A DNA stretch of 10,936 nucleotides from an uncultured Flavobacteriaceae bacterium (GCA_938018045.1 CALIIP010000101.1:1-10936); one strand, 5' to 3'; shown: positions 1 to 6,778, counted from the stretch's first letter. Translations and numbers: made by a program. The notes: generated from the sequence alone by a model not told the origin.

Positions 1-155
1 TGCCTAAATGCTTTTGACAAATAGGTTTTTAGTTTAATAGAATCTTGAATAGATAGTGCTTTATTTTCGTTTTTTTGAGAAATTTCTTTTGCTTGTTGGT
101 TACATCCAACAAGTAGTATTACAATGAAAAATACGCTTAATTTACTGATTTTCAT
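1..155 (-). CDS. Lipoprotein N-terminus (partial, runs off left edge)
   Basis: Only the first 51 codons lie in the window. The protein begins MKISKLSVFFIVILLVGC, a short basic N-region, a hydrophobic core of about 12 residues, and a lipobox (LVGC, Cys18), so it should be a signal-peptidase-II-processed lipoprotein. The mature part starts CNQQAKE and is polar and Lys/Gln/Ser-rich, as is usual for the linker after the lipid anchor; no domain is visible yet. Its ATG (155-153) shares one base with the alaS stop codon (TAATG), so it is probably co-transcribed with and translationally coupled to alaS. This gene is too short here to be scored as an ordinary ORF. Its function is unknown; the sequence left of the window is needed. 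Confidence 0.8.
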   Translation of the reverse strand, partial: MKISKLSVFFIVILLVGCNQQAKEISQKNENKALSIQDSIKLKTYLSKAFR

Positions 156-2773
156 TAAACCAAATATTCTTTTACACGTTCTAAAACCTTAGGTATTCCT
201 CCAGGACTTTTTCCTCCTGCAGTTGCAAAGAATGGTTGTCCGCCACCTCCTCCGTGAATTAGTTTCCCTAATTCGCGCACTACTTTTCCAGCGTCCAAAC
301 CTTTTTCTTCCACCAAGTTTTTAGCGATATAGCACGTTAACATCGCCTTGTCTTTTGCTGCTGATGTTGCAACAAAAAAGAATAAATTTTCTATTTCGTT
401 ACCAAGTTCAAAGGCTAAATCTTTAATGTTATTTTGATCTAAATCAATTTTTTTAGCAATAAAATTAACGCCATTAATTGTTTTAATTTCTGATTTTAAA
501 GATGCTTTTAAATTTTTAGATTTATCTTTTAATAAACCTTCAATTTGCTTCTTTAAAACACTGTTTTCATCTTGCAATTGCTCTATTGCTTTTACAGGAT
601 TTTGAGGAGTTTTTAAAGCCGACTTTACCAAATCAAGTTCTTTATTCTGATTAGAATAATAGTCTTTTGTAGCATCCGAAGTTATCGCTTCTATACGTCT
701 AATTCCTGAAGCAATTGCACTCTCTGAAGTTATTTTAAAATGCCAAATATCACTTGTATTTTTCACATGTGTTCCACCACATAATTCCATTGATTTTCCA
801 AACTGAACCATACGAACAGTATCTCCATACTTCTCTCCAAATAAAGCAATTGCACCTTTGTCAAGAGCACTTTCCATCGTTATATTTCTGTGCTCATTTA
901 AGTCCAATTTTCCGCGAATTCTCGCATTAACAAACGCTTCAACTTCTTGAACTTGTTCAAGTGTAAGTTTAGAGAAATGAGAAAAGTCAAAACGCAAATA
1001 TTTTGAGTGAACTGCACTCCCTTTTTGCTCTACATGTGTACCTAGAATTTTGCGTAATGCTTGGTGTAATAAATGTGTAGCAGTATGATTACATTCCGTT
1101 CTAAAACGTTGCTTTTCATCTACTTTTATTTTAAATGTATCTTTAGGATTCTTAGGTAAATTTTTTGTAAAATGGATGATTAAATTATTCTCTTTTTTGG
1201 TGTCAACAATATATATTGCATCTCCATTTGGCACTTCTAAATATCCTTTATCACCAACTTGACCGCCGCCTTCTGGATAAAAAGGAGTAACATTAAATAC
1301 CAATTGATACATTTCTCCATCTTTTTTTGAAGTCACTTTTCGGTAACGTGTAATTTTTACAGTTGCTTCTAAAGTATCGTATCCAATAAATTCCTCTTCG
1401 TCATCTTCAAATAAAACTTGCCAATCGTCGGTTGCAACAGCAGTTGCTTGTCTTCCTCTTTCTTTTTGTTTTTCTAATTCTGATGTGAACTCAGCAACAT
1501 CATAAGTTAAATTATTTTCACGTAAAATTAAATCAGTTAAGTCTTCAGGGAAACCAAATGTATCCTTTAATTGGAATACTTTTTTTCCTGATATTTTTGC
1601 ATCTTTATTGTTTGCGATAATAGCATCAAGCAAGTTCAAACCTTGCTCTAAAGTTCTTAAAAAAGCCTGCTCTTCTTCTTTAATTACGTTTTCAATTAGC
1701 TGTTTTTGAATTTTTATTTCAGGAAATGTTTTGCTCATATGGCGACTCAAAACATTTACCAATCTATAGATGAAGGCATCTTTTTGCCCTAAAAATGTAA
1801 ATCCGTAACGAATAGCTCTTCTTAAAATTCTACGGATCACATAACCAGCACCATTATTACTTGGCAATTGACCATCTGCAATTGCAAATGCAACAGCACG
1901 AATATGATCTGCAATTACTCTGATTGCAACATCTTCTATTTTATCTGTAGCGTTATATTTAGAGTTTGTAATCGTTTCAATTTCTCTGATAATTGTCGTA
2001 AAAACATCAGTATCATAATTAGACTGAACACCTTGTACAACCATACAAAGACGCTCAAATCCCATTCCAGTATCTACATGTTTGTTTGGTAATTTTTCAA
2101 GCGATCCATCTGCTTTGCGGTTAAATTCCATAAAGACCAAGTTCCATATCTCTATCACTTGCGGATGATCCATATTGACCAATGTTTTTCCGTCAACCTT
2201 CGCTTTATCTTCGTCAGAACGTATATCTACATGAATTTCAGAACAAGGTCCACATGGTCCTTGCGCACCCATTTCCCAAAAATTATCTGCCTTATTTCCG
2301 TTTAAAATTCTGTCTTCTGGAATAATCTTTTTCCAATAGTCATATGCTTCTTGATCAAAACTTAATCCGTCTTCCTTATCACCTTCAAAAACAGTGACAT
2401 ACATGCTATTTTTATCAATTTTGTAAACTTCAGTTAAAAGTTCCCAAGCCCAAGCTATTGCTTCTTTCTTAAAATAATCTCCAAAACTCCAGTTTCCGAG
2501 CATTTCAAACATCGTGTGATGATATGTGTCAATTCCAACTTCTTCTAAATCATTGTGTTTTCCAGAAACGCGTAAACATTTTTGAGTATCAGAAACACGT
2601 GCGTCAATTACCTTTTTTTGCCCTAAAAAATATTCTTTAAATGGTACCATTCCAGCATTCGTAAACATTAATGTTGGATCGTTTTTTAAAACCATTGGAG
2701 CAGATTGAACAACTTTATGTTCTTTATCTTTAAAAAAATCTAAAAAGTGCTGACGTATTTCTTGTGATGTCAT
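155..2773 (-). CDS. alaS: Alanyl-tRNA synthetase (AlaRS)
   Basis: Cytoplasmic class II synthetase that charges tRNA-Ala with alanine and hydrolyses Ser/Gly-tRNA-Ala. The 872-residue length is the full bacterial size. The N-terminal catalytic core (about 1-240) has the MFTNAGMVPFK segment (36-46), HHTMFEMLGNWSFGDY (85-100) and the GPCGPCSEIH segment (172-181). The core is followed by the helical tRNA-recognition region (to about 450). The editing domain has the EGGGQVGD segment (501-508) and all four expected zinc ligands: H563 and H567 in HTATH, and C665 and H669 in CGGTH. A coiled-coil linker (about 705-760) precedes the C-Ala domain, with the glycine run HGGGGGQPF at 840-848. The start is an ATG giving the usual MTSQEIRQHFLDFF beginning. 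The leader contains a large hairpin, annotated separately. Its stop codon overlaps the downstream lipoprotein start. Confidence 0.98.
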   Translation of the reverse strand: MTSQEIRQHFLDFFKDKEHKVVQSAPMVLKNDPTLMFTNAGMVPFKEYFLGQKKVIDARVSDTQKCLRVSGKHNDLEEVGIDTYHHTMFEMLGNWSFGDYFKKEAIAWAWELLTEVYKIDKNSMYVTVFEGDKEDGLSFDQEAYDYWKKIIPEDRILNGNKADNFWEMGAQGPCGPCSEIHVDIRSDEDKAKVDGKTLVNMDHPQVIEIWNLVFMEFNRKADGSLEKLPNKHVDTGMGFERLCMVVQGVQSNYDTDVFTTIIREIETITNSKYNATDKIEDVAIRVIADHIRAVAFAIADGQLPSNNGAGYVIRRILRRAIRYGFTFLGQKDAFIYRLVNVLSRHMSKTFPEIKIQKQLIENVIKEEEQAFLRTLEQGLNLLDAIIANNKDAKISGKKVFQLKDTFGFPEDLTDLILRENNLTYDVAEFTSELEKQKERGRQATAVATDDWQVLFEDDEEEFIGYDTLEATVKITRYRKVTSKKDGEMYQLVFNVTPFYPEGGGQVGDKGYLEVPNGDAIYIVDTKKENNLIIHFTKNLPKNPKDTFKIKVDEKQRFRTECNHTATHLLHQALRKILGTHVEQKGSAVHSKYLRFDFSHFSKLTLEQVQEVEAFVNARIRGKLDLNEHRNITMESALDKGAIALFGEKYGDTVRMVQFGKSMELCGGTHVKNTSDIWHFKITSESAIASGIRRIEAITSDATKDYYSNQNKELDLVKSALKTPQNPVKAIEQLQDENSVLKKQIEGLLKDKSKNLKASLKSEIKTINGVNFIAKKIDLDQNNIKDLAFELGNEIENLFFFVATSAAKDKAMLTCYIAKNLVEEKGLDAGKVVRELGKLIHGGGGGQPFFATAGGKSPGGIPKVLERVKEYLV

Positions 2774-2789
2774 ATTAAATGTTAATTAA

Positions 2790-2826
2790 TTTCTAAATAA
2801 GTCTTTAAATAGAGACGATTTAGAAA
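2790..2826 (-). promoter_or_regulatory. Large inverted repeat / hairpin in the alaS leader
   Basis: The outer arms TTTCTAAAT (2790-2798) and ATTTAGAAA (2818-2826) are a perfect 9-bp inverted repeat. Nested inside are GTCT (2801-2804) and AGAC (2813-2816), another 4 bp, with an asymmetric AA/G bulge between the stems. Read from the minus strand it lies in the alaS 5' leader, ending 16 bases before the ATG. There is no U-tract, and the genes on each side are divergent, so a terminator is unlikely. It could be an RNA structure or a DNA operator. E. coli AlaRS is known to repress its own promoter through a palindrome, so autoregulation is possible, but this is inference. Confidence 0.5.
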
Positions 2827-2833
2827 CATTTTG

Positions 2834-2841
2834 TAAATTTG
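2834..2841 (+). promoter_or_regulatory. Candidate -7 element for the M23 peptidase gene
   Basis: TAAATTTG matches the Bacteroidota -7 consensus TAnnTTTG and would give a leader of about 60 bases before the ATG at 2910. No TTG -33 box is visible 17-23 bases upstream, so support is weak. A poorer alternative is TTTG (2838-2841) with TATAATTA (2863-2870). Confidence 0.25.
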
Positions 2842-2887
2842 TTTTTTGACGGTTGCAATATTTATAATTAACAATCCGTTTAAGATG

Positions 2888-2895
2888 CAAATTTA
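2888..2895 (-). promoter_or_regulatory. Candidate -7 element for alaS
   Basis: On the minus strand this reads TAAATTTG followed by CA, a full match to TAnnTTTG with the frequently seen CA extension. Nineteen bases upstream is TTTC, a one-mismatch -33 box that would lie inside the start of the divergent M23 gene. Transcription would begin near 2881 and produce a leader of about 100 bases containing the 2790-2826 hairpin. Confidence 0.35.
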
Positions 2896-2909
2896 ACATA
2901 TTTATACTA

Positions 2910-3881
2910 ATGGCGAAAGTTAAATACTATTACGATTCAGAAACTCTCTCTTATAAAAAAGTAGCTCAAAAAAAAGGAGTCTTTTTTAAAAAGTTTTTGT
3001 TTGGTATTTTAACATTTGCCTTGGCAATGGTTGTTGGATTTCTAGTATTGCATAATTTCTTTGAAACGCCAAATGAAAAAGCACTAAAACGTGAAAATGA
3101 ATTTCTGAAATTAAATGGAGAACTTCATAAAAAAAGAATAGTACAATTCGAGAAGGTTTTGGAAGACTTACAAGAGAGAGACAATAACATTTACCGAACA
3201 TTTTTTGAGTTGAGTCCTATTCCAGAAGAGCAAAGAACTGCTGGTTTTGGAGGTGTAAACCGATATAAATCTTTAGAAGGGTTTGACAATTCTGAAATGA
3301 TTATTGACGTTACCAAAAACATGGATATCCTTTCAAAACAGTTGTATGTTCAATCCAAATCACTAGATGATATTGTACGTTTGGCTGAAAACAAAGAGGA
3401 ACTATTGGCTGCAATTCCTGCAATTCAACCAGTAAAAAATGAAGATTTAACTCGTATGGCTTCAGGATTTGGTTGGCGTACAGATCCGTTTTTAAAAACA
3501 CGGAAGAAACATTATGGAATGGATTTTACGGCTCCAAGAGGAACGAAAGTATACGCTACAGGTCCTGGAAAAGTAATACGAGCTGATGCAAGTGCGTCTG
3601 GATTTGGGAAACATATAAGGATTGATCACGGTTTTGGATATGTTTCTTTATATGCACATTTAAGCAAGTATAATGTTCGAAAAGGACAAGTTGTAAAGCG
3701 AGGAGATTTAATAGGTTTTGTTGGAAATACAGGACGTTCTCAAGCGCCACATCTTCATTATGAAATCAGAAAAAACAAAGAACGAATCAATCCTATAAAT
3801 TTCTATTATGGAAATTTATCGCCTAAAGAATTTGAAGCGATGCAAAAAGCGGCATTAATTGAAGGTCAATCACTTGACTAA
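2910..3881 (+). CDS. Membrane-anchored M23 (LytM-type) metallopeptidase
   Basis: Predicted cell-wall endopeptidase that cleaves peptidoglycan cross-bridges in the periplasm. The 323-residue protein has a basic cytoplasmic N-terminus (1-29), one membrane helix (about 30-48), a coiled-coil-like charged segment (about 55-92), a linker, and a C-terminal LytM domain (about 180-300). The zinc and catalytic residues of the family are all present: HYGMD (H201, D205), YAH (H250) and HLH (H281, H283). The domain also has the usual GFGWRTDP beginning and the GFVGNTGRSQAPHLHYEI ending. It is therefore likely an active enzyme rather than a degenerate EnvC/NlpD-like activator. The start is an ATG with an A/T-rich upstream and no Shine-Dalgarno sequence. 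It is divergent from alaS and 76 bases upstream of the MerR gene, so it may have its own transcript. The exact bond cleaved cannot be read from sequence. Confidence 0.93.
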   Translation: MAKVKYYYDSETLSYKKVAQKKGVFFKKFLFGILTFALAMVVGFLVLHNFFETPNEKALKRENEFLKLNGELHKKRIVQFEKVLEDLQERDNNIYRTFFELSPIPEEQRTAGFGGVNRYKSLEGFDNSEMIIDVTKNMDILSKQLYVQSKSLDDIVRLAENKEELLAAIPAIQPVKNEDLTRMASGFGWRTDPFLKTRKKHYGMDFTAPRGTKVYATGPGKVIRADASASGFGKHIRIDHGFGYVSLYAHLSKYNVRKGQVVKRGDLIGFVGNTGRSQAPHLHYEIRKNKERINPINFYYGNLSPKEFEAMQKAALIEGQSLD

Positions 3882-3893
3882 TATTCCGTTTTT

Positions 3894-3926
3894 ATAGAAA
3901 CAATTTAGAATTTCTATTTATTTTTG
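3894..3926 (+). promoter_or_regulatory. Dyad plus -7 box upstream of the MerR gene
   Basis: A perfect 7-bp inverted repeat, ATAGAAA (3894-3900) and TTTCTAT (3911-3917) with a 10-base spacer, directly abuts TATTTTTG (3919-3926), a full match to the TAnnTTTG -7 box. The dyad therefore occupies the space where a promoter spacer would be, the usual operator position for MerR-family regulators. No clear -33 TTG is visible. Alternatively, the dyad followed by TTATTTTT could be a weak AT-rich terminator for the M23 gene ending at 3881. Confidence 0.4.
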
Positions 3927-3957
3927 TATATTCGTATGCGCTTGAAAGACAGGAAAA

Positions 3958-4290
3958 ATGTTTATTGATTTACCAGAAAAAAGATATTATAAAATAGGAG
4001 AAGTTGCCAAAGCCTTTGGTGTAAATACATCTCTTATCCGTTTTTGGGAAAATGAATTTGACGTTTTAAAACCTAAAAAAAACAAAAAAGGCAACCGTCT
4101 TTTTACTTCAACAGATTTACAAAACTTAAAACTTATTTATTCACTCGTTAAAGAAAAAGGATATACATTAGATGGTGCAAGAAAGAAAATGAAGAAAAAT
4201 CCGAAGCGAATAATGGATAAGCACGAAATGATTACCAACTTAGAAAACATAAAACAAGAATTAATTAATATTAAAAATCAACTATCATGA
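3958..4290 (+). CDS. Small MerR-family transcriptional regulator
   Basis: A 110-residue DNA-binding protein made almost only of the MerR winged helix-turn-helix. YYKIGEVAKAFGVNTSLIRF (10-29) forms the first helix-turn-helix, followed by the wing with GNRLFTSTDL (45-54) and LIYSLVKEKGYTLDGARKKM (59-78). The remaining 30 or so residues look like a short dimerisation coiled coil. There is no effector domain and no cysteine for metal sensing, so what it senses is unknown. The ATG follows an AGGAAAA stretch, one of the few purine-rich leaders in the window. Its TGA overlaps the lemA ATG (ATGA, 4 bases), which implies coupled translation and a shared operon. A dyad upstream fits autoregulation. The family assignment is secure; the target genes are inferred only from position. 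Confidence 0.92.
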   Translation: MFIDLPEKRYYKIGEVAKAFGVNTSLIRFWENEFDVLKPKKNKKGNRLFTSTDLQNLKLIYSLVKEKGYTLDGARKKMKKNPKRIMDKHEMITNLENIKQELINIKNQLS

Positions 4291-4889
4291 AAAAATTACT
4301 TATTCCAATAATAGTACTAGCCGTAATCGGATTCGGATTTTATAATTGGGCTGTAGGCTTTAATAATACTGCCATAGATTTACAAGAAAACGCTACCGAA
4401 ACTTGGGGAAATGTAGAAAATTCATATCAACGTAGAAACGACTTAATTGGAAACTTAGTAAAAACTGTTCAAGGTGCAGCAGATTTTGAAAAAGGAACTT
4501 TAGAAGCTGTAATTAAAGCAAGAGCAGAAGCAACAAAAACTACAATTAATGCTGGAGATTTGACACCTGAAAAAATGGCAGCATTTCAAAAAGCACAAAG
4601 TGGATTGTCTGGAGCATTAAGTAAGTTAATGGTTGTAGTGGAACGTTATCCAGATTTAAAATCAAATCAAAATTTCTTAAAACTTCAAGATGAATTAGCA
4701 AGTACAGAAAATCAAATTTTAACTGCTAGAACACGTTTTAATGAAGCAGTTAAGCCATATAACAAGCATGTTAAAACTTTTCCAAATAAGATATTAGCAG
4801 GATGGTTTGGATTTGATCCTATGGAATATTTCTCTTCTGATGAAGGTGCAGATAAGCCAGTTGACGTAGAATTTGATTTCAAAAAATAA
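4287..4889 (+). CDS. lemA: LemA family protein
   Basis: A 200-residue inner-membrane protein with one N-terminal helix (about 4-20, LLIPIIVLAVIGFGFYN), probably leaving the bulk outside the cytoplasm as an elongated helical domain. Family landmarks are WGNVENSYQRRNDLIGNLV (40-58), ADFEKGTLEAVIKARAEA (65-82), VVERYPDLKSNQNFLKLQDE (117-136) and ENQI-TARTRFNEAVKPYN (141-159). The length is normal. LemA proteins are widespread; their molecular function is not established, although links to envelope stress and membrane remodelling have been proposed. Here it overlaps the MerR gene by 4 bases and is 8 bases upstream of the first TPM gene. The neighbourhood of LemA with TPM-domain proteins is commonly seen in Bacteroidota and suggests that they work together. 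Confidence 0.95.
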   Translation: MKKLLIPIIVLAVIGFGFYNWAVGFNNTAIDLQENATETWGNVENSYQRRNDLIGNLVKTVQGAADFEKGTLEAVIKARAEATKTTINAGDLTPEKMAAFQKAQSGLSGALSKLMVVVERYPDLKSNQNFLKLQDELASTENQILTARTRFNEAVKPYNKHVKTFPNKILAGWFGFDPMEYFSSDEGADKPVDVEFDFKK

Positions 4890-4897
4890 AGAGCTAA

Positions 4898-5335
4898 ATG
4901 TCTACAGTAGAAGATTTTTTAACAGGACAAGAAGAGCAACAAGTGATTGCTGCCATCAAATCTGCTGAAAAAAATACTTCTGGAGAGATAAGAGTACACA
5001 TAGAGAAAACTACAGAAAAACCTCCTTTGGAACGCGCAAAGGAGGTTTTCTGGCTTTTGAAAATGAATGAAACGAAGTTGCAAAACGGCGTATTGTTTTA
5101 TGTGGCAGTAGAGAGTAAGCAATTTGCAATTTATGGCGATAGAGGTATCTATAATCAAACGAAACCAGATTTTTGGAATTCAGAAAAAGAATTGGTTGTG
5201 AGCCATTTTGCTAAACAGCAAAAAGTAGAAGGACTTGTTTTAGCGATCGAAAAAGTAGGCGAGAAGCTTAAAAATTTATATCCATTCACTTCTGATGATG
5301 CTGATGAGTTATCAAACGAAATATCTAAAGGATAA
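4898..5335 (+). CDS. Leaderless TPM-domain protein
   Basis: A 145-residue protein covering a single TPM domain (named for TLP18.3, Psb32 and MOLO-1; formerly DUF477). Typical segments are TSGEIRVHIE (28-37), a loop with an Arg/Lys helix (44-54), LQNGVLFYVAVESKQFAIYGDRGI (61-84) and the helical C-terminus with EGLVLAIEKVGEKLKNLYP. It has no signal peptide and no membrane helix, so it should stay in the cytoplasm, unlike the next gene, which encodes an exported TPM protein. Some plant TPM proteins have phosphatase activity; no activity can be claimed here. It starts 8 bases after lemA and its TAA directly abuts the next ATG. Codons for about residues 39-52 form an unusually strong hairpin, annotated separately. 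Confidence 0.88.
   Translation: MSTVEDFLTGQEEQQVIAAIKSAEKNTSGEIRVHIEKTTEKPPLERAKEVFWLLKMNETKLQNGVLFYVAVESKQFAIYGDRGIYNQTKPDFWNSEKELVVSHFAKQQKVEGLVLAIEKVGEKLKNLYPFTSDDADELSNEISKG
5013..5052. other. Strong terminator-like hairpin inside the first TPM gene
   Basis: AAAACCTCCTTTG (5017-5029) and CAAAGGAGGTTTT (5037-5049) are perfect reverse complements around a 7-base loop (GAACGCG). Three further pairs, CAG (5013-5015) with CTG (5050-5052), extend the stem past a one-base A bulge. The right arm carries AAGGAGGT, a full-length Shine-Dalgarno match, and ends in TTTT. It is wholly within an open reading frame. Whether it acts as an attenuator, an mRNA stability element or nothing is unknown. Confidence 0.6.
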
Positions 5336-6166
5336 ATGTTGAGATTTTCAAAAAAATATTGGACATTTTTTATACTACTACTAATATCTCATTTCGCTTT
5401 TGGGCAATTTGATATTCCAGATAAACCAACAGCAGAGTCTGAACAAACAAGTTTATATGATTATGCCAATTTACTTTCTGGAAATCAAAAAGCGACATTA
5501 GAAAATAAACTTATTAAATATTCAGATTCAACCTCTACACAAATAGTTGTTATTACTGTTGAGACTATCAAAGGTGAAGATATTGGTATTTTAACGCCAA
5601 GATGGGCACATAAATGGGGAATAGGTCAAGAGAAAGAAGATAATGGAGTTTTAATCTTACTTGCCAATAAAGAGCGAAAAATATGGATTTCTCCAGGTTA
5701 TGGAGTTGAACATAAATTAACAGCAGGAACTACTGGATCTATAGTCAGGAATGTGATTATCCCAGAATTTAAGAAAGGAGATTTCTACCAAGGATTGGAC
5801 AATGGTGTAGATGCAGTTTTTCAAGTTTTAAATGGTGAATATCAAAATAACTATCAAAAAGATTCTGAAAAAGTCGGAATTCCTATAGGATTAATACTCT
5901 TTTTTATTTTTATCATATTGATGATTATTCTATCTAAAAGAAATAGCGGAGGAGATAATTTTAATAATCGAGGTGGAAAAAGAGATTCTGTTGCTGCTAG
6001 TATTTTAGAATCTATAATTTTGAGTAACGCAGGACGTAGTGGAGGAAGTTTCGGTAGCGGAGGTTTCGGTGGAGGTTTTGGCGGCGGAAGTTCTCGTGGC
6101 GGCGGTTTTGGCGGTGGCTTTGGAGGCGGAGGCTTTAGTGGAGGCGGAGCAGGTGGAGGATGGTAA
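5336..6166 (+). CDS. Exported, membrane-anchored TPM-domain protein (YgcG-like)
   Basis: 276 residues. It has a signal peptide (basic MLRFSKK, hydrophobic core 9-21, likely cleavage at AFG-Q near 23/24). A TPM domain follows (about 38-168), with LYDYANLLSGNQKATLENKL (40-59), IVVITVETIKG (70-80), DNGVLILLANKERKIWISPG (102-121) and GYGVE. After it come one membrane helix (about 181-200) and a Gly/Ser/Phe-rich tail (about 234-276) ending GAGGGW. This order is that of the YgcG/beta-propeller-free TPM membrane proteins: the domain faces the periplasm and the glycine tail is cytoplasmic. The ATG directly follows the preceding stop, so the two TPM genes are translationally linked. The glycine tail is encoded by a G-rich repetitive stretch (about 6035-6163) with many GGAGG/GGCGG words, unlike the AT-rich surroundings. 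The biochemical role is not established. Confidence 0.93.
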   Translation: MLRFSKKYWTFFILLLISHFAFGQFDIPDKPTAESEQTSLYDYANLLSGNQKATLENKLIKYSDSTSTQIVVITVETIKGEDIGILTPRWAHKWGIGQEKEDNGVLILLANKERKIWISPGYGVEHKLTAGTTGSIVRNVIIPEFKKGDFYQGLDNGVDAVFQVLNGEYQNNYQKDSEKVGIPIGLILFFIFIILMIILSKRNSGGDNFNNRGGKRDSVAASILESIILSNAGRSGGSFGSGGFGGGFGGGSSRGGGFGGGFGGGGFSGGGAGGGW

Positions 6167-6179
6167 AAAAAATACTATT

Positions 6180-6716
6180 ATGAGTTTAAAAACCAACATG
6201 AAAGCCATCAAAGATGGTATTCTAGGATTTGCAGAATTAGAAAGAATACTTGCAGCAGTCTGTATCTTTATTCCATTGATTTTATTAATTTTCGATAACT
6301 GGACTTGTAGAGAAAGTATAAGTGCATACGCAGATATGTATAACAATCACGTTTATGTTTATTTGCTAACCATAGCAGGAATGATGTTTGTAGTGAACGG
6401 GACAATCAATAATAAGAAATGGTACAATATTGTTTTGGGCATTTCATTAATGGGAGTAGCTCTTTTTCACTGGGAAGATTTTAAATGGATTCATATTGTT
6501 TTTGCAGGAATTTTCTTTTTAGGAAGTGTGATCGTAATCAGTTATTATACTTCAATAAAACAAAAATGGATTGCTTGCGGAATAGCAGTTGTTATTGTAC
6601 TATCATTAATAGCACATTTTTGGTTTCATTGGTTTTCTTTATTTGTTGCAGAATGGATTGCACTCGCAATTATTGGAGTACACTATATATTAGAATCCTA
6701 TAAAATTTTGGATTAA
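6180..6716 (+). CDS. Six-helix membrane protein of unknown function
   Basis: 178 residues from the ATG at 6180, 13 bases after the TPM gene stop. The frame stays open further upstream to 6039, but that part is an out-of-frame reading of the glycine-rich tail and is not real. Six hydrophobic segments are visible at about 22-39, 58-74, 81-97, 104-123, 130-147 and 151-170, with short loops. After helix 1 comes CRESISAYADMYNN, followed later by MGVALFHWEDF and IHIVFAGIFF. This pattern recalls small bacterial membrane proteins of unknown function that carry an S-I-S-x-Y loop and a G-x-A-L-F motif. That resemblance is from memory and unproved. It is the last gene of the MerR-LemA-TPM run and is followed by a terminator. 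An internal ATG at codon 7 is an alternative start. Confidence 0.85.
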   Translation: MSLKTNMKAIKDGILGFAELERILAAVCIFIPLILLIFDNWTCRESISAYADMYNNHVYVYLLTIAGMMFVVNGTINNKKWYNIVLGISLMGVALFHWEDFKWIHIVFAGIFFLGSVIVISYYTSIKQKWIACGIAVVIVLSLIAHFWFHWFSLFVAEWIALAIIGVHYILESYKILD

Positions 6717-6740
6717 GAATCTTTTAAAGATTTTTTAATG

Positions 6741-6778
6741 TAAAATGCCATTCCTACAATGGTAAAAATGGCATTTTA
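6741..6778. terminator. Bidirectional intrinsic terminator
   Basis: TAAAATGCCATT (6741-6752) and AATGGCATTTTA (6767-6778) form a perfect 12-bp stem with a 14-base loop, between two convergent genes that stop at 6716 and 6803. On the plus strand it is followed by ATTTTAT, and on the minus strand by CATTAAAAAATC, so U-rich tails follow mostly on the plus side. A weaker preceding hairpin, AATCTT-TTA-AAGATT (6718-6732) with a T-run, may add to termination of the plus-strand operon. Confidence 0.85.

Noticed and set aside
1868..2092. Plus-strand 74-codon open frame within alaS
   Set aside because: Antisense to the conserved AlaRS reading frame; Cys/Asn-rich composition typical of a chance frame in AT-rich DNA.
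2846..2868. Sigma70-like TTGAC and TATAAT pair before the M23 gene
   Set aside because: Only about 12 bases separate them, too short for an E. coli-type promoter, and Bacteroidota use a different consensus.
2774..2909. T-box riboswitch in the alaS leader
   Set aside because: No antiterminator/terminator pair, no T-box sequence and no specifier loop are visible; T-boxes are not expected in Bacteroidota.
6035..6163. Cluster of GGAGG words as multiple ribosome binding sites
   Set aside because: They arise from glycine codons in the TPM tail, have no start codons at useful distance other than chance ones, and Bacteroidota rarely rely on Shine-Dalgarno pairing.
6039..6179. Upstream extension of the six-helix protein gene (47 extra codons beginning MEEVSVAEVS)
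   Set aside because: It is an out-of-frame reading of the Gly-rich repeat of the TPM gene and gives a Val/Ala/Glu repeat; the ATG at 6180 lies just after the real TPM stop.
6005..6346. Minus-strand 113-codon open frame rich in Thr/Ser/Ala
   Set aside because: It is the complement of the glycine repeat plus the start of the membrane gene; low complexity and antisense to two well-supported genes.
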